The position numbers and the translations under genes are program-made. The notes beneath the pieces were generated by a model. That model saw only the letters and a list, made by a program, of their open reading frames with translations, ran no database searches and was not told the origin of the DNA. DNA of 64,000 nt from Thauera humireducens (GTDB lineage: Bacteria > Pseudomonadota > Gammaproteobacteria > Burkholderiales > Rhodocyclaceae), in contig NZ_CP014646.1 of assembly GCF_001051995.2 (NCBI RefSeq), positions 1,550,001 to 1,614,000 of the forward strand, given 5' to 3'. Shown piece after piece: positions 45,166 to 56,785 of this stretch; positions within the stretch are counted from its first letter, which is position 1, and each line of letters opens with the position of its first letter.

Positions 45166-45180
45166 AATTTTTTAAAGAAC
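45166..45180 (-). promoter_or_regulatory. BoxA-like site in the rrn leader
   Basis: The minus strand reads GTTCTTTAAAAAATT about 120 nt before 16S, a boxA-like element for rRNA antitermination. Confidence 0.65.
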
Positions 45181-45208
45181 CGCTGCCACCCGGCAGCGAA
45201 GAAGCGAG

Positions 45209-45237
45209 ATTATGTTCAACTTCACACAACCTGTCAA
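45209..45237 (-). promoter_or_regulatory. rrn promoter P2
   Basis: The minus strand has -35 TTGACA (45232-45237), a 17-bp spacer and -10 CATAAT (45209-45214), about 160 bp before 16S. It is downstream of the stronger P1. Confidence 0.8.
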
Positions 45238-45371
45238 GCATCCACCGAAACTTTTTTAACCGCGTCGCCCGAATCATCGAACAACCCAAAGCCCCGGCGA
45301 AGCTCCCGCCTCATCCTTCCAGCCCCGCCGCCGCTTCCGAAGAAACCGCGTCAGCGCTGAAAGAGGTGCGC

Positions 45372-45422
45372 ATTATAGACACACAAACAGCACCGTCAAC
45401 ATCAATTCACAATAAAGAAATC
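45372..45422 (-). promoter_or_regulatory. rrn promoter P1 with UP-like element
   Basis: The minus strand has -35 TTGACG (45394-45399), a 16-bp spacer and a perfect -10 TATAAT (45372-45377), followed by a GC-rich discriminator GCGCACC typical of stringently controlled rRNA promoters. The AT-rich 45401-45422 upstream could be an UP element. Confidence 0.85.
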
Positions 45423-45547
45423 CATGCGCGCATTTCGACGTGCGCAAGCATATGACGGCGCCTGCGATCTACGCTCGACGATGCGCTGACGAGCGGTCGA
45501 AAAACACTCCCGCAGCACCATTCAATATGTTAAGTTTCGCGCGTCAC

Positions 45548-45614
45548 GCGGGAGAGAACTCCACTGGAGTCGCCGAAGGCGCAACCCCCGGAACCGCTCA
45601 GGCAAAAGGACCGC
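45548..45614 (+). ncRNA. Glycine riboswitch, aptamer 1
   Basis: First half of a tandem glycine riboswitch. P1 pairs GCGG with CCGC; the conserved GGGAGAGA, CGCCGAAGGCGCAA and GCTCAGGCAAAAGGACC core segments are present. A 14-nt linker joins it to aptamer 2. Confidence 0.95.
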
Positions 45615-45628
45615 GTGCGAAGTACAAG

Positions 45629-45747
45629 TCTGGAGAGCGGCACGGACATCGCACAATGTCACGGGCCCACCGAAGGGGCACTCGCCCGGCGTCGTCTATA
45701 TATATGGATGAAGACCGGAACGAAATCTCTCAGGTACAAGGGACAGA
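45629..45747 (+). ncRNA. Glycine riboswitch, aptamer 2
   Basis: Second half of the tandem riboswitch: P1 TCTG/CAGA, core GGAGAGC, ACCGAAGGGGCA and TCTCAGGTACAAGGGACAGA. An extended P3-type arm (TATATATA around 45700) makes it longer than aptamer 1. It immediately precedes a terminator and the gcvTHP operon, so glycine is expected to favour read-through and switch on glycine cleavage. Confidence 0.95.
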
Positions 45748-45748
45748 T

Positions 45749-45785
45749 GGGGCGGGCCCGGCGCATAGCCGAGCCCGCCCCTTTT
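45749..45785 (+). terminator. Riboswitch-associated intrinsic terminator
   Basis: GGGGCGGGC (45749-45757) pairs with GCCCGCCCC (45773-45781), followed by TTTT, directly after aptamer 2 and 25 bp before the gcvT start. This is the likely expression platform. Confidence 0.85.
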
Positions 45786-45810
45786 CGTTCACTAACGGAG
45801 CCCGCTCTCG

Positions 45811-46902
45811 ATGAGTACATCTTCCAGACAAACCCCGCTTCACGCCGCCCACGTTGCGGCCGGCGCGCGCATGGTCGATTTCGCCGGCTGGGACATGCCG
45901 GTCAACTACGGCTCTCAGATTGAGGAGCACCACGCCGTGCGCCGCGATGCGGGCATGTTCGACGTGTCGCACATGCTTTCGCTGGATCTGGCTGGTCCCG
46001 ACGCCACGATCTTCCTGCGCGGGCTGCTCGCGAATGACGTGATCAAGCTTACGGTGCCGGGCAAGGCGCTTTACTCCTGCATGCTCAACGAACACGGGGG
46101 CGTTATCGACGACCTGATCGTGTATCGCTTCGGACCCAGCGACTATCGTCTGGTCGTCAACGCGGGTACGGCAGACAAAGACGTCGCCTGGATGCGCGCA
46201 CGGATTGCGGCGACTGGCGCAAACGTGACGCTCGCGGGACGCCGTGACCTCGCGATCATTGCGATTCAGGGACCGCGTGCGGTCGAACGCGCCACGGCAG
46301 CGATCCCCGAGTTGTCGAGTGCCAACGGCGTACCCGCCCCATTCAGCGCCGCGCGCGTTGGTGACCTGCTTGTGGCCCGGACCGGATACACCGGCGAGGA
46401 CGGACTCGAGATCGCCGTGCCGGCGACGCGCGTCGAACAGATGTGGAACGAGCTCATCGCAGCGGGTGTAAAGCCCTGCGGACTTGGTGCACGCGATACG
46501 CTGCGCCTCGAGGCCGGCATGAACCTGTACGGACAGGACATGGATGACACCGTCTCGCCGCTCGATGCCGGGCTGGCATGGACCGTCGACTTCAAGGACG
46601 ATAGCCGGGATTTCGTCGGACGCACCGCGCTGGAGGCGAATCCGGCGAGTCGCCGTCTGCTGGGTCTGATCCTCGAGGACAAGGGCGTCCTGCGCTCGCA
46701 CATGAAGGTTTTCACCGCCGCAGGCGAAGGCGAGACCACAAGCGGCAGCTTCTCGCCGACGCTCGAGCAGTCCATCGCCTTCGCGCGCGTCCCGCTTGCC
46801 ACCCAGCCGGGCGAAGCCGTAGAGGTCGAGATTCGCGGCAAGCGCCTGAAGGCACGCACGGTCAAGCTGCCTTTCGTGCGCAACGGCAAGCCGCTCATCT
46901 AG
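45811..46902 (+). CDS. gcvT: Aminomethyltransferase, glycine cleavage T protein
   Basis: A 363-aa tetrahydrofolate-dependent T protein that releases ammonia from aminomethyl-lipoyl H protein and forms 5,10-methylene-THF. The N-terminal [20 protein letters not shown], the DVSHM motif and the [13 protein letters not shown] segment match the family. It is the first gene of gcvT-gcvH-gcvP behind the glycine riboswitch. Confidence 0.97.
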   Translation: MSTSSRQTPLHAAHVAAGARMVDFAGWDMPVNYGSQIEEHHAVRRDAGMFDVSHMLSLDLAGPDATIFLRGLLANDVIKLTVPGKALYSCMLNEHGGVIDDLIVYRFGPSDYRLVVNAGTADKDVAWMRARIAATGANVTLAGRRDLAIIAIQGPRAVERATAAIPELSSANGVPAPFSAARVGDLLVARTGYTGEDGLEIAVPATRVEQMWNELIAAGVKPCGLGARDTLRLEAGMNLYGQDMDDTVSPLDAGLAWTVDFKDDSRDFVGRTALEANPASRRLLGLILEDKGVLRSHMKVFTAAGEGETTSGSFSPTLEQSIAFARVPLATQPGEAVEVEIRGKRLKARTVKLPFVRNGKPLI

Positions 46903-46966
46903 ACCCAATCTCGCTGCTGACCGAATTGCAGAACACGAACCATCCCTCTTTCCATTGGAGAACACC

Positions 46967-47353
46967 ATGAGCAACATTCCCGCCGATCTGAAGTACACCA
47001 AGTCACACGAGTGGATCCGCGTCGAGACAGACGGCAGCCTGACGATCGGCGTCACCGATCACGCCCAGGAAGCCCTCGGCGACGTGGTCTTCCTGGAACT
47101 GCCCGAGGCCGGTCGCACGTTCGCCGCGGGCGACGCCTGCGCGGTGATCGAGTCGGTCAAGGCTGCCTCCGATATCTACGCACCGGTCGCCGGCGAAATC
47201 ATTGCCAACAACCAGGATGCCATCGACGCGCCCGAAAGCGTCAATACCGACGCCTATTCCACCTGGCTGTTCAAGATCAAGCCCGCGAATGCAGGCGATG
47301 TTTCGGCCCTGATGGATGCCACCGCTTACGCGGCCGAGATCGCCGAAGCCTGA
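46967..47353 (+). CDS. gcvH: Glycine cleavage system H protein
   Basis: A 128-aa lipoyl carrier. Lys65 in IESVKAASD is the lipoylation site. The ATG at 46967 is chosen over a TTG four codons upstream because TTGGAG lies just before it and [16 protein letters not shown] is the standard N-terminus. It shuttles the aminomethyl group between GcvP and GcvT. Confidence 0.97.
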   Translation: MSNIPADLKYTKSHEWIRVETDGSLTIGVTDHAQEALGDVVFLELPEAGRTFAAGDACAVIESVKAASDIYAPVAGEIIANNQDAIDAPESVNTDAYSTWLFKIKPANAGDVSALMDATAYAAEIAEA

Positions 47354-47383
47354 GCGCCAAAGCACACGTATTCCGGAACGACC

Positions 47384-50278
<2,895 letters not shown>

Positions 50279-50304
50279 GTCCGGTAGAATCCCGGCGCTT
50301 CCCC

Positions 50305-50342
50305 AAAAGAAGCCACGCCCGAAACGGCGTGGCTTCTTTTTT
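50305..50342 (+). terminator. Rho-independent terminator of the gcv operon
   Basis: AAAAGAAGCCACGCC pairs with GGCGTGGCTTCTTTT around a 6-nt loop and ends in TTTTTT, 27 bp after gcvP. Confidence 0.95.
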
Positions 50343-50413
50343 GAATTTCGACAACCACTTGCCGCGCCTCCCGCCGTCGAGTGCCGCCCTTTCCGTTCCA
50401 TAAAACAGCCCGC

Positions 50414-52027
50414 ATGTCCAAGCCCAGCGCGAATAACAAGACACTCTGGTCGAGCCTGCTGCTCACCCACCTCGTTCTGCTTGCCGGCCTGCTGACCTGG
50501 GTCGTGTCGCAGACCCGGCCCGTCGAGATGCACGATCTGCACCTGGCCGATGGCGAGAAGCTGAAATGCGTCTCCTACGCGCCCTATCACCGCCCGGGCC
50601 AGACACCGTTCGACGAGAGCCTGCGCATTCCCCATGAGCAGATCGCCGCGGACCTCTCCGCATTGTCGAAGATCACCGACTGCGTCCGGCTTTACTCCGT
50701 GGATCAGGGTCTGGAACAAGTCCCTGCGGTTGCGCGGGAGGTCGGTATCAAGGTCCTGCTCGGCGCGTGGATCGGCCACGACCGGGAGAAGAATGCGCTG
50801 GAGTTGGACCGCGCCATCGCGCTCGCCAATGCCAACGCCGACGTCGTCAGCGCACTGATCGTCGGCAACGAGGTCCTGCTGCGTCGCGAGCGCACCGAAG
50901 ACGAGATGCGCGCCCTGATCCGCAACACGAAATCGCGCGCCACGGTTCCGGTGACCTACGCCGACGTATGGGAATTCTGGACGCGGCACGACAGCCTCGC
51001 ACAGGAGGTCGACTTCGTAACGGTACACATCCTGCCGTTCTGGGAGGACGAGCCGGTCGACATCGAGCACGCGCTCGAGCACGTCGCGGCCACTCGCACC
51101 CAGGTCGGTGAGCACTTCGCCGGCAAGCATGTCCTGATCGGCGAGACAGGCTGGCCGAGTCAGGGCCGACAGCGAGAGGAGTCACACCCCTCGCAGGTCA
51201 ACCAGGCGCGCTACGTGCGGGAGTTCGTGCATCAGGCGCATCAGCGCGGTTGGGACTACAACCTGATCGAAGCCATCGACCAGCCCTGGAAGCGCAAGCT
51301 CGAAGGCACGGTGGGCGGCTTCTGGGGCATGCTGGATGCGCACACCCTCGCGCCCAAGTTCCCGCTTTCGGGGCCGGTGGCCGAGCGCGACTCGCTCACC
51401 GCCCCCCTGCTGGCAGCCGCCGCGGGGGCCCTCGCCGGCCTGCTACTGGCCCTGGGCAGCAAGGGCGGCGGCGCGCTGCGCACGAGCGCGCTGGTGGCTC
51501 TTGGCGCTACGACCGGACTCATTGCCCTGCTTCACGCCGAGCACGCACAGATCGCCTACCGCAACGCGCTCGAATGGACCCTGCTCAGCGCCGTTGCCGT
51601 ACTTGCCGTGCTGCTGGCGATAACGCTCGCGCTCTGGCGCGGTACGCCGATCCCCTCGGCCGCGCACGCCTGGCACACGATCCGCGGCAGACAGGCCGGC
51701 TTCGGCACTGCCCATGTCCTCGGCCTGCTGCGCGGCGCGCTGCTGTTCGCCGCGGCTGTCGCCGCACTGCTGCTGTTCGTCGATTCGCGCTACCGCGACT
51801 TCCCGACCCTGCTCTACCTGGCGCCCGCAGCGCTGCTCGGGGTGGTCGGCTGGTTTCAGCCGCCCCACGCCCGGGCTGAACGCATCTTCGCCGTCGTCAT
51901 CGCCCTTTCGGTTGTCGGACGCTGGCTACCCGAGCCGGCGAACCCCCAGGCCATCGGCTGGTTGCTGACCGGCCTGGCGCTCGCCCTGCCCGTCTTGCTG
52001 GTGCGGTCGCGCCAGCACGAGCAGTGA
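50414..52027 (+). CDS. GH17-family beta-glucan-active membrane protein
   Basis: A 537-aa protein. An N-terminal membrane anchor (about 12-32) leads to a glycoside hydrolase family 17 domain (about 45-320), with the acid/base Glu153 (IVGNEVLLR) and nucleophile Glu244 (LIGETGWPSQG). Several transmembrane helices follow (about 335-535). The ATG at 50414 is preferred to an upstream CTG/ATG-poor extension. GH17 enzymes act on beta-1,3-glucans, and bacterial membrane-bound forms can act as transglycosylases. Together with the GH17-GT2 protein downstream it resembles NdvC/NdvB-type glucan synthesis. The exact product is not known. Confidence 0.85.
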   Translation: MSKPSANNKTLWSSLLLTHLVLLAGLLTWVVSQTRPVEMHDLHLADGEKLKCVSYAPYHRPGQTPFDESLRIPHEQIAADLSALSKITDCVRLYSVDQGLEQVPAVAREVGIKVLLGAWIGHDREKNALELDRAIALANANADVVSALIVGNEVLLRRERTEDEMRALIRNTKSRATVPVTYADVWEFWTRHDSLAQEVDFVTVHILPFWEDEPVDIEHALEHVAATRTQVGEHFAGKHVLIGETGWPSQGRQREESHPSQVNQARYVREFVHQAHQRGWDYNLIEAIDQPWKRKLEGTVGGFWGMLDAHTLAPKFPLSGPVAERDSLTAPLLAAAAGALAGLLLALGSKGGGALRTSALVALGATTGLIALLHAEHAQIAYRNALEWTLLSAVAVLAVLLAITLALWRGTPIPSAAHAWHTIRGRQAGFGTAHVLGLLRGALLFAAAVAALLLFVDSRYRDFPTLLYLAPAALLGVVGWFQPPHARAERIFAVVIALSVVGRWLPEPANPQAIGWLLTGLALALPVLLVRSRQHEQ

Positions 52028-52363
52028 CAGCAGGGCGCCTACTGCGGCCGGATCGTAACTGTAGAACACCAGCCCGGCCAGGCCGCTCAGCCATCCGGCC
52101 CATGCGAAGCGGCGACACCCGAGCGCAAAGGCCAGCGCCCCGCAGGCCAGGCTGAACCAGCCGATGCGCTGGTGCAGGAAGCTCTGCACCAGCGCCGTCT
52201 TGAATGTGCACAAAGCCCCTTGCGCCTCCACCAGGCTGCAGTCGCGCGGCAATACGCCGTTCTCCAGCAGACCATGGCGTACGCCCAGCGCGAAACCCAG
52301 CACCAGCAGCGCCCAGACGACGATTGCTGCGATACCGTGTTTGCCCAAACTATTTGGTCTCAT
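51926..52363 (-). CDS. Predicted small integral membrane protein
   Basis: A 145-aa frame with about four transmembrane segments (IAAIVVWALLVLGFALGV, WFSLACGALAFALGC, AWAGWLSGLAGLVFY, AVGALLSLLVLA). AAGGGAAA lies eight bases before the ATG. It overlaps the 3' end of the GH17 gene on the other strand by 102 bp; that part encodes a polar tail after the last helix, so a real gene ending there is plausible. It sits between the two GH17 genes. No family is recognised. Confidence 0.5.
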   Translation of the reverse strand: MRPNSLGKHGIAAIVVWALLVLGFALGVRHGLLENGVLPRDCSLVEAQGALCTFKTALVQSFLHQRIGWFSLACGALAFALGCRRFAWAGWLSGLAGLVFYSYDPAAVGALLSLLVLARPHQQDGQGERQAGQQPADGLGVRRLG

Positions 52364-52631
52364 TCCGCGTTTCCCTTGTAAATCAGCACTTCGGCCCGCG
52401 CTTCAAGCGATGTTGCAAATTGGCACTGAATGTGGCTCGTAAGCAGCTGAAATCGTGCATAAAATGCCATCGCTCGATACCGACGGCGAAAGGCGCGATT
52501 GTGTCACATGGATTTCACCCGCGGTATTTGCGCGCTGCAGTAGTCGGTTCTCGCCGATTGTTCCATGATTCAAATGGTGGAACTTCCATCCACCGAGTTC
52601 TTCCCTCTTGCTCCGCCCTTCAGGACCCGAC

Positions 52632-55247
52632 ATGAAACATGCCGCCTCGATCCTCTACCGTGTCGCGATTGCGCTCGCCATCGCTGCGGGGGTCGCGTTC
52701 TTCCAGTACTGGATCTGGCAGCAATTCAACCGCGGTGCCGAGCACATCGGCACCAACCAGAGCATCAAGGGCTTTGCCTACAACGGTTTCCAGCGTGATC
52801 AGAGTCCACTGAAGGGCACCTACCCCACCACTGAACAGATTGCCGCCGACCTCGATCTGCTTGGGCGCATGTCCGACGGACTGCGCACCTATGGCGTCAC
52901 CGACCTGCCAACATTGCTCGACCTGGCCGGAGAGCGCGACATGGTCGTCACCGCCGGCGCGTGGCTGGATCCGGACCGGGAGAAGAACGAGCGTGAGATC
53001 ACCGCGCTGATCGATGCCGCACGCAAGATGCGGCACGTCGAGCGCCTGATGGTGGGCAACGAGTCCATCCTGCGCGGCGACCTGAGCGCCAGCGACGTCA
53101 TCGAGTATCTCGACCGCGTACGCAAGGCCGTGCGCAAGCCCGTCTCGACCGCCGAGCCGTGGCACGTCTGGCTGAAGTATCCCGAGCTCGCCAAGCACGT
53201 CGATTACATCACCGTTCACCTCCTGCCCTATCACGAGGGCGTGCCGGTCGAAGCCGCGGTGGAGTACGCCTTCCAGCGCTACGACGAGCTGGTGAGGACC
53301 TTCCCGCGCAAGAAGATCGTGGTGGGCGAAATCGGCTGGCCGAGCAAGGGCCCGACGTTGGGTGCCGCCGTGCCCTCGCTCGACAACGAGGCGCGCTTCA
53401 TTCGCGATTTCCTCGCTCATCCGCGCACTGCGCGGATCGACTATTTCCTGATGGAAGCGATCGACCAGCCCTGGAAGGTGGATGTCGAGGGCTGGGCCGG
53501 TCCTTACTGGGGCATGTTCAACGCCGATCGCGAGCAGAAGTTCCCGCTGGAAGGCGTCATCGAGCGTGACCCGCACTGGGCCAAGAAGGCCGCCAACGCC
53601 GCCGCGCTCGCCTTCCTGCCGATGCTGCTGATCGCCTTCTTCCTGTCGGACTGGAACGTCTTCGGTCGCGTCTTCCTCGCCGGCCTGATCCAGGCCTGCG
53701 TCTCGACGCTGATCGTCGGCCTCAACGTGCCGGTCGAGTACTACCTCACCCAGCGCGACCTCATCGGCCTCGGCCTGCTGATCGGCGCCACCGTGCTCAC
53801 CGCCGCGGTGCTGCTGTCGCACGGCTTCGAATTCGGCGAGATGCTGTTCAAGAAGAAGTGGCAGCGCCGCTTCATGCCGCTGCCGCCGCACGACCCGGAC
53901 AAGCAGCCCTTCGTCTCGGTGCATCTGGCCTGCTACAACGAGCCGCCCGAGATGGTGATCGCGACCATCGACAGCCTGGCGAAGATGAACTACCAGAACT
54001 TCGAAGTGCTGGTGCTGGACAACAACACCCGCGACGAAGCGCTCTGGAAGCCGCTGGAGAAACGTTGCGCCGAACTCGGCCCGCGTTTCCGCTTCTTCCA
54101 TCTCGCCAACTGGCCCGGTTTCAAGGCTGGCGCGCTGAACTACGGCCTCAAGGTCACTGATCCGCGCGCCGAAGTCGTCGGCGTGGTCGATGCCGACTAC
54201 GTCGTCGATCCGGACTGGCTCGCGAGCCTGATCCCGCACTTCGACAAGCCGGACGTCGCCGTCGTGCAGGCACCGCAGGCGCACCGCGACTGGGAAGGCC
54301 AGCCCTTCAAGCGGATGTGCAACTGGGAGTTCGACGGGTTCTTCCGCATCGGCATGCACCACCGCAACGAGCGCAACGCGCTGATCCAGCACGGCACCAT
54401 GACGCTGGTGCGCCGCATCGCACTGGAGGAAGTCGGTGGCTGGTCGGAATGGTGCATCTGCGAGGACACCGAGCTCGGCCTGCGACTGATCGAGAAGGGC
54501 TACGACACCCGCTACGTCGACCACATCCTGGGGCGCGGTCTCACGCCCTCGGGCTTCGCCGCGATCAAGAGCCAGCGCTTCCGCTGGGCCTTCGGCGCGA
54601 TGCAGATCCTCAAGGCGCACCTGCCGCACATGATCGGCCGCAGCAACCTCAACCTCGCGCAGCGCTACCACTTCCTCACCGGCTGGTTCGCCTGGCTGGG
54701 CGACGCGCTGCAGCTGGTCTTCGCCTTCGGCAGCCTGCTGTGGACCTTGGGCATCCTGCTGTTCCCCAAGGCATTCGGCCTGCCGGTGGTCTCGCTTGCG
54801 CTACCGATCTTCGGATTCATGATCTTCAAGGCCGCGCTCGGCCCGATTCTGTACCGGCGCACCATGGACTGCCCGTGGAAGGACATCCTCGGCGCCTCGA
54901 TCCTGTCGGTCGGCCTGGCACATGCCATCGCGCGCGGCGTGTTCGCCGGCCTGGTCAAGAAGAAGGGTGTGTTCGTCGTGACGCCCAAGGGCTGGCGTGG
55001 CGGCGGTGCGCTCGCCTTCTTCAACCCGATCCGCGAGGAGATCGGCATGTTGTTCGCCCTGCTGCTCGGCGCCGCCACGCTGGTCGCCCAACGCGGCGCC
55101 GCCAACCTCGAAACCCAGTTGTGGGTCGGCATCCTCTGCCTGCAGTGCATTCCCTACGTGGCCGCCATCCTGTGCCAGGTGGCCGCCTACATGCCCGAGC
55201 GACCGGTGCAGGGCGAACACGGCGGAGCGGTTCCCAGCAACGCTTGA
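52632..55247 (+). CDS. Fused GH17 / glycosyltransferase family 2 membrane protein (NdvB-like)
   Basis: An 871-aa membrane protein. Layout: N-terminal helix (about 8-27); GH17 domain (about 45-310) with Glu144 (LMVGNESIL) and Glu233 (VVGEIGWPSKG); three or so helices (about 325-400); cytosolic processive GT2 domain (about 420-660) with DAD (520-522), ED (611-612) and QRFRW (648-652); C-terminal helices to the end. This combination fits beta-glucan synthases of the NdvB type (osmoregulated or biofilm-associated cyclic beta-1,3/1,6-glucans). With the preceding GH17 gene it probably polymerises, exports and trims or cyclises one glucan. The ATG at 52632 is preferred over upstream in-frame codons. 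Confidence 0.88.
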   Translation: MKHAASILYRVAIALAIAAGVAFFQYWIWQQFNRGAEHIGTNQSIKGFAYNGFQRDQSPLKGTYPTTEQIAADLDLLGRMSDGLRTYGVTDLPTLLDLAGERDMVVTAGAWLDPDREKNEREITALIDAARKMRHVERLMVGNESILRGDLSASDVIEYLDRVRKAVRKPVSTAEPWHVWLKYPELAKHVDYITVHLLPYHEGVPVEAAVEYAFQRYDELVRTFPRKKIVVGEIGWPSKGPTLGAAVPSLDNEARFIRDFLAHPRTARIDYFLMEAIDQPWKVDVEGWAGPYWGMFNADREQKFPLEGVIERDPHWAKKAANAAALAFLPMLLIAFFLSDWNVFGRVFLAGLIQACVSTLIVGLNVPVEYYLTQRDLIGLGLLIGATVLTAAVLLSHGFEFGEMLFKKKWQRRFMPLPPHDPDKQPFVSVHLACYNEPPEMVIATIDSLAKMNYQNFEVLVLDNNTRDEALWKPLEKRCAELGPRFRFFHLANWPGFKAGALNYGLKVTDPRAEVVGVVDADYVVDPDWLASLIPHFDKPDVAVVQAPQAHRDWEGQPFKRMCNWEFDGFFRIGMHHRNERNALIQHGTMTLVRRIALEEVGGWSEWCICEDTELGLRLIEKGYDTRYVDHILGRGLTPSGFAAIKSQRFRWAFGAMQILKAHLPHMIGRSNLNLAQRYHFLTGWFAWLGDALQLVFAFGSLLWTLGILLFPKAFGLPVVSLALPIFGFMIFKAALGPILYRRTMDCPWKDILGASILSVGLAHAIARGVFAGLVKKKGVFVVTPKGWRGGGALAFFNPIREEIGMLFALLLGAATLVAQRGAANLETQLWVGILCLQCIPYVAAILCQVAAYMPERPVQGEHGGAVPSNA

Positions 55248-55282
55248 TCAGCCTGGCCCACGTCGCTGACCCACGTCGTCAA

Positions 55283-55320
55283 TGCAGAAGGGGGCGGTCG
55301 CAAAACCACCCCCTTCTGCA
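55283..55320. terminator. Symmetrical hairpin between convergent genes
   Basis: TGCAGAAGGGGG (from 55283) pairs with CCCCCTTCTGCA (to 55320) over 12 bp. It lies between the GH17-GT2 gene and the convergent SLC13 gene and may end transcription from both, but there is no T-run. Confidence 0.6.
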
Positions 55321-55351
55321 TCCACATCCATCGCCGCGAGCGAACTGGTGG

Positions 55352-56704
55352 TCAATGCAGCTTCAGTGCCAGCGCGGCGACCAGGATCAGCAGCGGATAC
55401 AGCAGCACCGTAACCCAGACGCCACAGCGGATCATCTCGCGCTGCGGCACCATGCCGGTGCCGAACACAATCGCATTGGGGGGCGTCGCCACGGGCAGCA
55501 TGAAGGCGCAGGACGTACCGACCGCCACGAGGACAGCAAGCGGCACACTGTCGATATGCGGTGCCATGCCGAGGAAGAGCGGAATGAGCAATGCGGCACT
55601 CGCGGTATTGCTGGTGAATTCCGTCAGCAGCAACGCGAAGAGCACCATCAAGGCCACGCAGGCCAGCACCGGCAAGGCGAGCAGCGGCTCGCCCAGTTGC
55701 GCCGCCAGCCAGGCCGCGGCCCCGCTTTCGGCCAGTACCTTGCTCAATGCCAGACCGCCGCCGAAAAGCAGCAGCACGCCCCACTCCGTACCGCGCTCGA
55801 TGTCGGCCCAGCTCGCGAGCCCCAGACCGTGCAGGCACAGCAGGGCGAACACCGCGACGGCGGCGTCGTAGCCGCGCACGATCCCCAGCTTCGCGCCGAG
55901 CGGAGCACCGAAGACCCACAGCAGCACGACCAGCCCGAACAGCGCCATCATCCATTTCTGCCGCCGCGTCCACACGCGTGCGACCTCGGTCTGGGGTACG
56001 AAGAAGTCCAGTCGTGGCTTCAGGGCGCGGCGCAGCGCGATCTCCATCAGGGGCATCAGCAGCAGGACCAGCGGAACACCCCAAACCAGCCAACCGGCAA
56101 AGCTGATGCCGACATTGCTGGCCGCGATCGCATTGGGCGGGCTCCCGACAAGCGTGCCGATGCCGCCGATATTGGCGGAGAACGCTACGCCGAGCAGCAC
56201 ATAGATATGGGTCGCGCGGTCGCGCTCGGGTGACACCGCGGTGAGCAGGCCGAGCGCGAGCGGCAACATCATCGCCGCGGTTGCGGTGTTGCTGATCCAC
56301 ATCGACAGAAAGGCAGTCAGCCAGAAAAGCCAGCGCACGGCGCGACCGAAGTCGCTTCCGGCCCGGCTCAGGACCTCCGCTGCCATCCAGCGATCGAGCC
56401 CCTGGCGCTGCAAGCCCGCGGCCAGCGCAAAACCGCCAATGAAGAGGAAGATGACCGGGTCGGCGAACTGCAGCAGCGCCTCGTCGAAAGCCATCGCGCC
56501 GCTGAGCCCCGCCAGCAGGGGCACCAGCAACGCAGTCACACTCACGTGCAGCGCCTCGGAGACCCACAGCCAGGCAATCGTCGCCATCAGGGCAAGCCCC
56601 GCAGCCGTCCGCCCAAGCTCGTCACCCAGCATGAACTCGATGCCCAGAAACAGCAGGCCGGCGATCAGCAGGTTCACGCTACGACGCACGAGATGGCGCC
56701 TCAT
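55352..56704 (-). CDS. SLC13/DASS-family anion transporter
   Basis: A protein of about 450 aa with about eleven membrane segments and the family Ser-Asn-Thr motif SNTATAAMMLPLAL in the N-terminal half and FTSNTASAALLIPL in the C-terminal half, typical of divalent anion:sodium symporters (dicarboxylates, sulfate). Substrate and coupling ion are inferred only from family. The start is ATG 56704; a TTG at 56716 would add four residues. Neither has a strong ribosome site. It lies downstream of the phosphofructokinase gene, 81 bp away. Confidence 0.87.
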   Translation of the reverse strand: MRRHLVRRSVNLLIAGLLFLGIEFMLGDELGRTAAGLALMATIAWLWVSEALHVSVTALLVPLLAGLSGAMAFDEALLQFADPVIFLFIGGFALAAGLQRQGLDRWMAAEVLSRAGSDFGRAVRWLFWLTAFLSMWISNTATAAMMLPLALGLLTAVSPERDRATHIYVLLGVAFSANIGGIGTLVGSPPNAIAASNVGISFAGWLVWGVPLVLLLMPLMEIALRRALKPRLDFFVPQTEVARVWTRRQKWMMALFGLVVLLWVFGAPLGAKLGIVRGYDAAVAVFALLCLHGLGLASWADIERGTEWGVLLLFGGGLALSKVLAESGAAAWLAAQLGEPLLALPVLACVALMVLFALLLTEFTSNTASAALLIPLFLGMAPHIDSVPLAVLVAVGTSCAFMLPVATPPNAIVFGTGMVPQREMIRCGVWVTVLLYPLLILVAALALKLH

Positions 56705-56785
56705 ACTGTGCCGCAAGGCCGCCCGCCCCGTCTCCTGCTCGACGCAGGCTGAAACGGGCGGGGTCGAATCCCGGTGCCTCCATTG

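Noticed and set aside
45440..45814. 124-aa open frame across the glycine riboswitch
   Set aside because: It reads through aptamers and terminator; RNA structure explains the sequence.
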